The notes beneath the pieces were generated by a model that worked only from the letters and a program-made list of their open reading frames with translations, did not search any database and was not told where the DNA came from. 60,118 nt of DNA from Bacteroidota bacterium (GTDB lineage: Bacteria; Bacteroidota; Bacteroidia; Flavobacteriales_D; Sanyastnellaceae), in assembly GCA_027619225.1 (NCBI GenBank), contig JAQCFW010000014.1, positions 1 through 60,118 on the forward strand, written 5' to 3'. The position numbers and the translations under genes are program-made. Every line of letters begins with the position of its first letter. The stretch's first letter is position 1. Shown here in pieces: positions 58,185 to 60,118 of the stretch.

Positions 58185-59324
58185 ATGAATTTCGAATTGA
58201 CAGACGATCAGAAGATGATTAAAGAATCTGTTGCAGACTTTGCGCAGAAGAACATTCTTCCCAATAGAATGATTTGGGATGAAGCCCAAATTTTCCCCCG
58301 AGAGCTTTTTAGTGAAATGGGTAAAATTGGACTTATGGGGATGCTCGTTCCTGAAGAATATGGTGGAGCAGGACTTGGTTACGTTGAATATAAAATTGCT
58401 ATTGAAGAAGTCTCAAGAGTATGCGGATCGATTGGGCTAAGTATGGCGGCCCATAACAGTCTGTGCACTGGACATATTTTGCAGTTTGGTTCAGAAGAGC
58501 AAAAGAAGAAATACTTGCCCAAGCTTGCTTCTGCTGAATGGATTGGAGCATGGGGGCTTACAGAGGCCAATACGGGTTCTGACGCTATGCGAATGCAGTG
58601 TGTTGCAAAAGAAGATGGTGATTATTGGGTGATAAATGGCACGAAAAACTTCATTACTCATGGAATAAGTGGTGATGTTGCTGTTGTCTTAGTTCGTACA
58701 GGCGAGTTGTTAGATACTTACGGAATAACCGCGTTTGTTGTAGAGCGATCTACTCCTGGTTTTTCTGGCGGTAAAAAAGAAAATAAATTAGGTATGCGTT
58801 CTAGTGAAACTTCTGAAATGATTTTTGACAATTGTCGAGTTCACAAGTCCCAGATATTAGGTGAAGTTGGGGAAGGGTTTATACAAGCTATGAAGATTTT
58901 AGATGGAGGGCGTATTAGTATCGGTGCTCTTGGGTTAGGCATTTCTCAAGGCGCTTACGATACCGCGCGTGAATACTCAAAGGAAAGAGAGCAATTTGGT
59001 CAATCTATTTCTAGATTTCAAGCAATTGCTTTTAAATTAGTTGATATGGCAGTTGCTATTGAAGCTTCGGATCTTCTACTCCTAAAAGCTTGTGCTTTAA
59101 AAAATGCCGGTAAACCTTGTACTCTGGCAAGTGCGATGGCTAAATATGAAACAAGTGAAATGGCTGTAAAAGTGTCAACCGATGCAGTGCAAGTTCTAGG
59201 TGGATATGGGTATCTCAAAGATTTCCCAGCAGAAAAGTTTTACAGAGACTCTAAGCTATGCACGATTGGAGAGGGAACTTCAGAAATTCAGAAATTAGTA
59301 ATCGCTAGAGAATTGGTTCGTTAA
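58185..59324 (+). CDS. Acyl-CoA dehydrogenase
   Basis: This 379-residue FAD enzyme of fatty-acid or branched-chain acyl-CoA oxidation has the family signatures GAWGLTEANTGSDAMRMQC, QVLGGYGYLKDFPAEKFYRD and the closing GTSEIQKLVIARELV. The catalytic glutamate is probably in IGEGTSE. Chain-length preference cannot be read. It stands alone, followed by rpsU. The ATG is preceded by CATTTGCAAA, a near match to a -7 element very close to the start. Confidence 0.93.
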   Translation: MNFELTDDQKMIKESVADFAQKNILPNRMIWDEAQIFPRELFSEMGKIGLMGMLVPEEYGGAGLGYVEYKIAIEEVSRVCGSIGLSMAAHNSLCTGHILQFGSEEQKKKYLPKLASAEWIGAWGLTEANTGSDAMRMQCVAKEDGDYWVINGTKNFITHGISGDVAVVLVRTGELLDTYGITAFVVERSTPGFSGGKKENKLGMRSSETSEMIFDNCRVHKSQILGEVGEGFIQAMKILDGGRISIGALGLGISQGAYDTAREYSKEREQFGQSISRFQAIAFKLVDMAVAIEASDLLLLKACALKNAGKPCTLASAMAKYETSEMAVKVSTDAVQVLGGYGYLKDFPAEKFYRDSKLCTIGEGTSEIQKLVIARELVR

Positions 59325-59343
59325 GAATCTTCAACTATCTTTG
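59313..59343 (+). promoter_or_regulatory. Promoter of rpsU
   Basis: TTG at 59313-59315, a 20-base spacer and TATCTTTG at 59336-59343 match the Bacteroidetes consensus exactly. It overlaps the last codons of the acyl-CoA dehydrogenase gene. The leader before the ATG at 59362 is about 10-15 bases. Confidence 0.75.
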
Positions 59344-59361
59344 CACTCCAAATTTTTGATT

Positions 59362-59568
59362 ATGCTAAGCATCCCAGTAAATGAAAACGATAATATTGAA
59401 CGCTGTCTTAAGCGCTTTAAGAAGAAGTTCGATCGCACTAAAAAGATGAAGGAATTACGCTCACGACGTGAGTTTGTGAAGCCAAGTCTTCTTAACCGTG
59501 AAGCGATGAAAAAAGCAATATATAAAAACGGAAAGTCCTTAAAAGAGGATTATTACGATTCGTTTTAA
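59362..59568 (+). CDS. rpsU: Ribosomal protein bS21
   Basis: This 68-residue small-subunit protein is used in translation initiation. It begins MLSIPVNENDNIERCLKRFK and continues with the basic RTKKMKELRSRREFVKPS stretch. An upstream in-frame TTG (59341) falls in the -7 box of the promoter, so the ATG at 59362 is the start. It is followed by a strong terminator and then xerC, a neighbourhood found in other Bacteroidetes. Confidence 0.95.
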   Translation: MLSIPVNENDNIERCLKRFKKKFDRTKKMKELRSRREFVKPSLLNREAMKKAIYKNGKSLKEDYYDSF

Positions 59569-59612
59569 TTCATGTTTATAATATTGACGACCTAACTTTT
59601 TGTTTTTGTCGT

Positions 59613-59648
59613 AAAAAAAAGCGAGATTGTATACTTTCTCGCTTTTTT
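59613..59648 (+). terminator. Rho-independent terminator after rpsU
   Basis: AAAAAAGCGAGA and TCTCGCTTTTTT pair around a 10-base loop, with a T run in the plus direction. The symmetrical A and T runs mean it could also work on the minus strand. Confidence 0.88.
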
Positions 59649-59667
59649 CATGTCTAAATTTTAATAA

Positions 59668-60118
59668 TTGATTAAACCTTCAGATTTTCTTTCTAAGTTC
59701 TTTGATTTTTTAATCAAAGAAAAAAGATGTTCAGAGCATACTCTTCGAAGTTATCGAACCGATATAAATCAGTTGTTGTTATATATGAGCGAGAATTATG
59801 ATACTGAAGACTTATTCACTATCGAAAGTGATTGGGTACGTTCATGGGTGGTTTCCATGATGAGAGATGGGAAATCACCCAGAACAATCCATAGAAAAGT
59901 ATCCGCACTTAGAACATTTTCAAAGTATGCGCGCCGAAATGGTAGGATGAAAAATAATCCATTAGATTCAGTGGTGCTTCCCAAACTTCAGAAAAGGCTT
60001 CCTGAGGTAGTCCCTGAGCACGTAATGCGCGAGTTGTTTGATGAGAGTGTATTCTGTGATGATTGGAAAGGAAGGCGAGATCGATCTATGTTGGCTTTGC
60101 TGTATGAGACTGGAATAC
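59668..60118 (+). CDS. xerC: Tyrosine recombinase XerC, 5' part
   Basis: An open frame runs from a TTG at 59668 to the right edge (about 150 codons). It reads LIKPSDFLSKFFDFLIKEKR, then CSEHTLRSYRTDINQLLLYM, GKSPRTIHRKVSALRTFSKY and RDRSMLALLYETGI. This is the SAM-like N-terminal domain of XerC/D up to just before the first catalytic arginine, which would lie beyond the window. XerC resolves chromosome dimers at dif. It differs from the mobile-element integrase at 272-1390, and its place after rpsU is typical for the core recombinase. Confidence 0.88.
   Translation, partial: MIKPSDFLSKFFDFLIKEKRCSEHTLRSYRTDINQLLLYMSENYDTEDLFTIESDWVRSWVVSMMRDGKSPRTIHRKVSALRTFSKYARRNGRMKNNPLDSVVLPKLQKRLPEVVPEHVMRELFDESVFCDDWKGRRDRSMLALLYETGI

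Noticed and set aside
1-60118. tRNA, rRNA and CRISPR arrays
   Set aside because: No cloverleaf-like segments, rRNA stretches or regularly spaced repeats with spacers were seen by reading; a short or unusual tRNA could be missed without a covariance search.

Overview
The window looks like a chromosomal segment of a Flavobacteriales-type Bacteroidetes, probably aquatic. The evidence is: secreted proteins with type IX secretion (T9SS) C-terminal sorting domains, a PorE-like TPR/propeller/OmpA protein, type III glutamine synthetase, a menaquinone operon, promoters of the Bacteroidetes form TTG-N18/20-TANNTTTG, weak Shine-Dalgarno sequences, and the rpsF-rpsR-rplI, purM-prfA-pyrF and rpsU-xerC neighbourhoods. 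No rRNA, tRNA, IS element or CRISPR array was seen.

Positions 1-13394 are an accessory region attached to the 3' end of mnmE. The last 18 bases of mnmE (codons for Phe-Cys-Ile-Gly-Lys plus stop) occur three times in the same orientation, at 13377-13394, 3263-3280 and 1982-1999. Each copy still spells F-C-I-G-K-stop, with synonymous differences. This is what tandem insertions by a tyrosine recombinase targeting the mnmE tail would leave. A recombinase gene with a small helix-turn-helix gene lies just beyond the third copy (272-1747). Between copies 1 and 2 is a 1.3-kb unit with a single AAA ATPase/DUF4143 gene. Between copies 2 and 3 is a 10.1-kb unit with a complete reductive pyrimidine-degradation cassette: CoA-acylating semialdehyde dehydrogenase, class III aminotransferase, NCS1 nucleobase transporter with an unusual inserted domain, dihydropyrimidinase, beta-ureidopropionase, PreT and PreA. 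Together these would import uracil or thymine and turn it into acetyl-CoA or propionyl-CoA, CO2 and ammonia. A decayed FISUMP-domain gene lies next to the mnmE junction.

Positions 13377-31118 are core genome: mnmE, sucD, a GH109-like oxidoreductase, deoxynucleoside kinase, folK, sppA, a TrmH-type methyltransferase and an OmpA/TPR lipoprotein. A long minus-strand operon follows (thioesterase-menF-menD-menB-menA-menC/E fusion-rdgB-accA) and makes menaquinone precursors. No menH is present in it.

Positions 31119-47899 hold an orphan OmpR-type regulator followed by a candidate structured RNA with terminator, then rsmG, an ECF-like sigma factor, a family 2 glycosyltransferase, a T9SS trypsin-like peptidase, a small lipoprotein, uvrB, the S6-S18-L9 ribosomal operon, dnaX with an A10 slippage site that should yield a short gamma form, an Hsp15-like RNA-binding protein, a GNAT acetyltransferase, an aminotransferase and a large T9SS PNGase F-like protein.

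Positions 47900-60118 hold glnN with a palindromic operator and clear promoter, the PorE-like protein, purM-prfA-pyrF, a decayed potassium-channel gene, an alanine/glycine:cation symporter, a helix-hairpin-helix protein, an acyl-CoA dehydrogenase, rpsU with promoter and terminator, and the start of xerC, which runs off the right edge.
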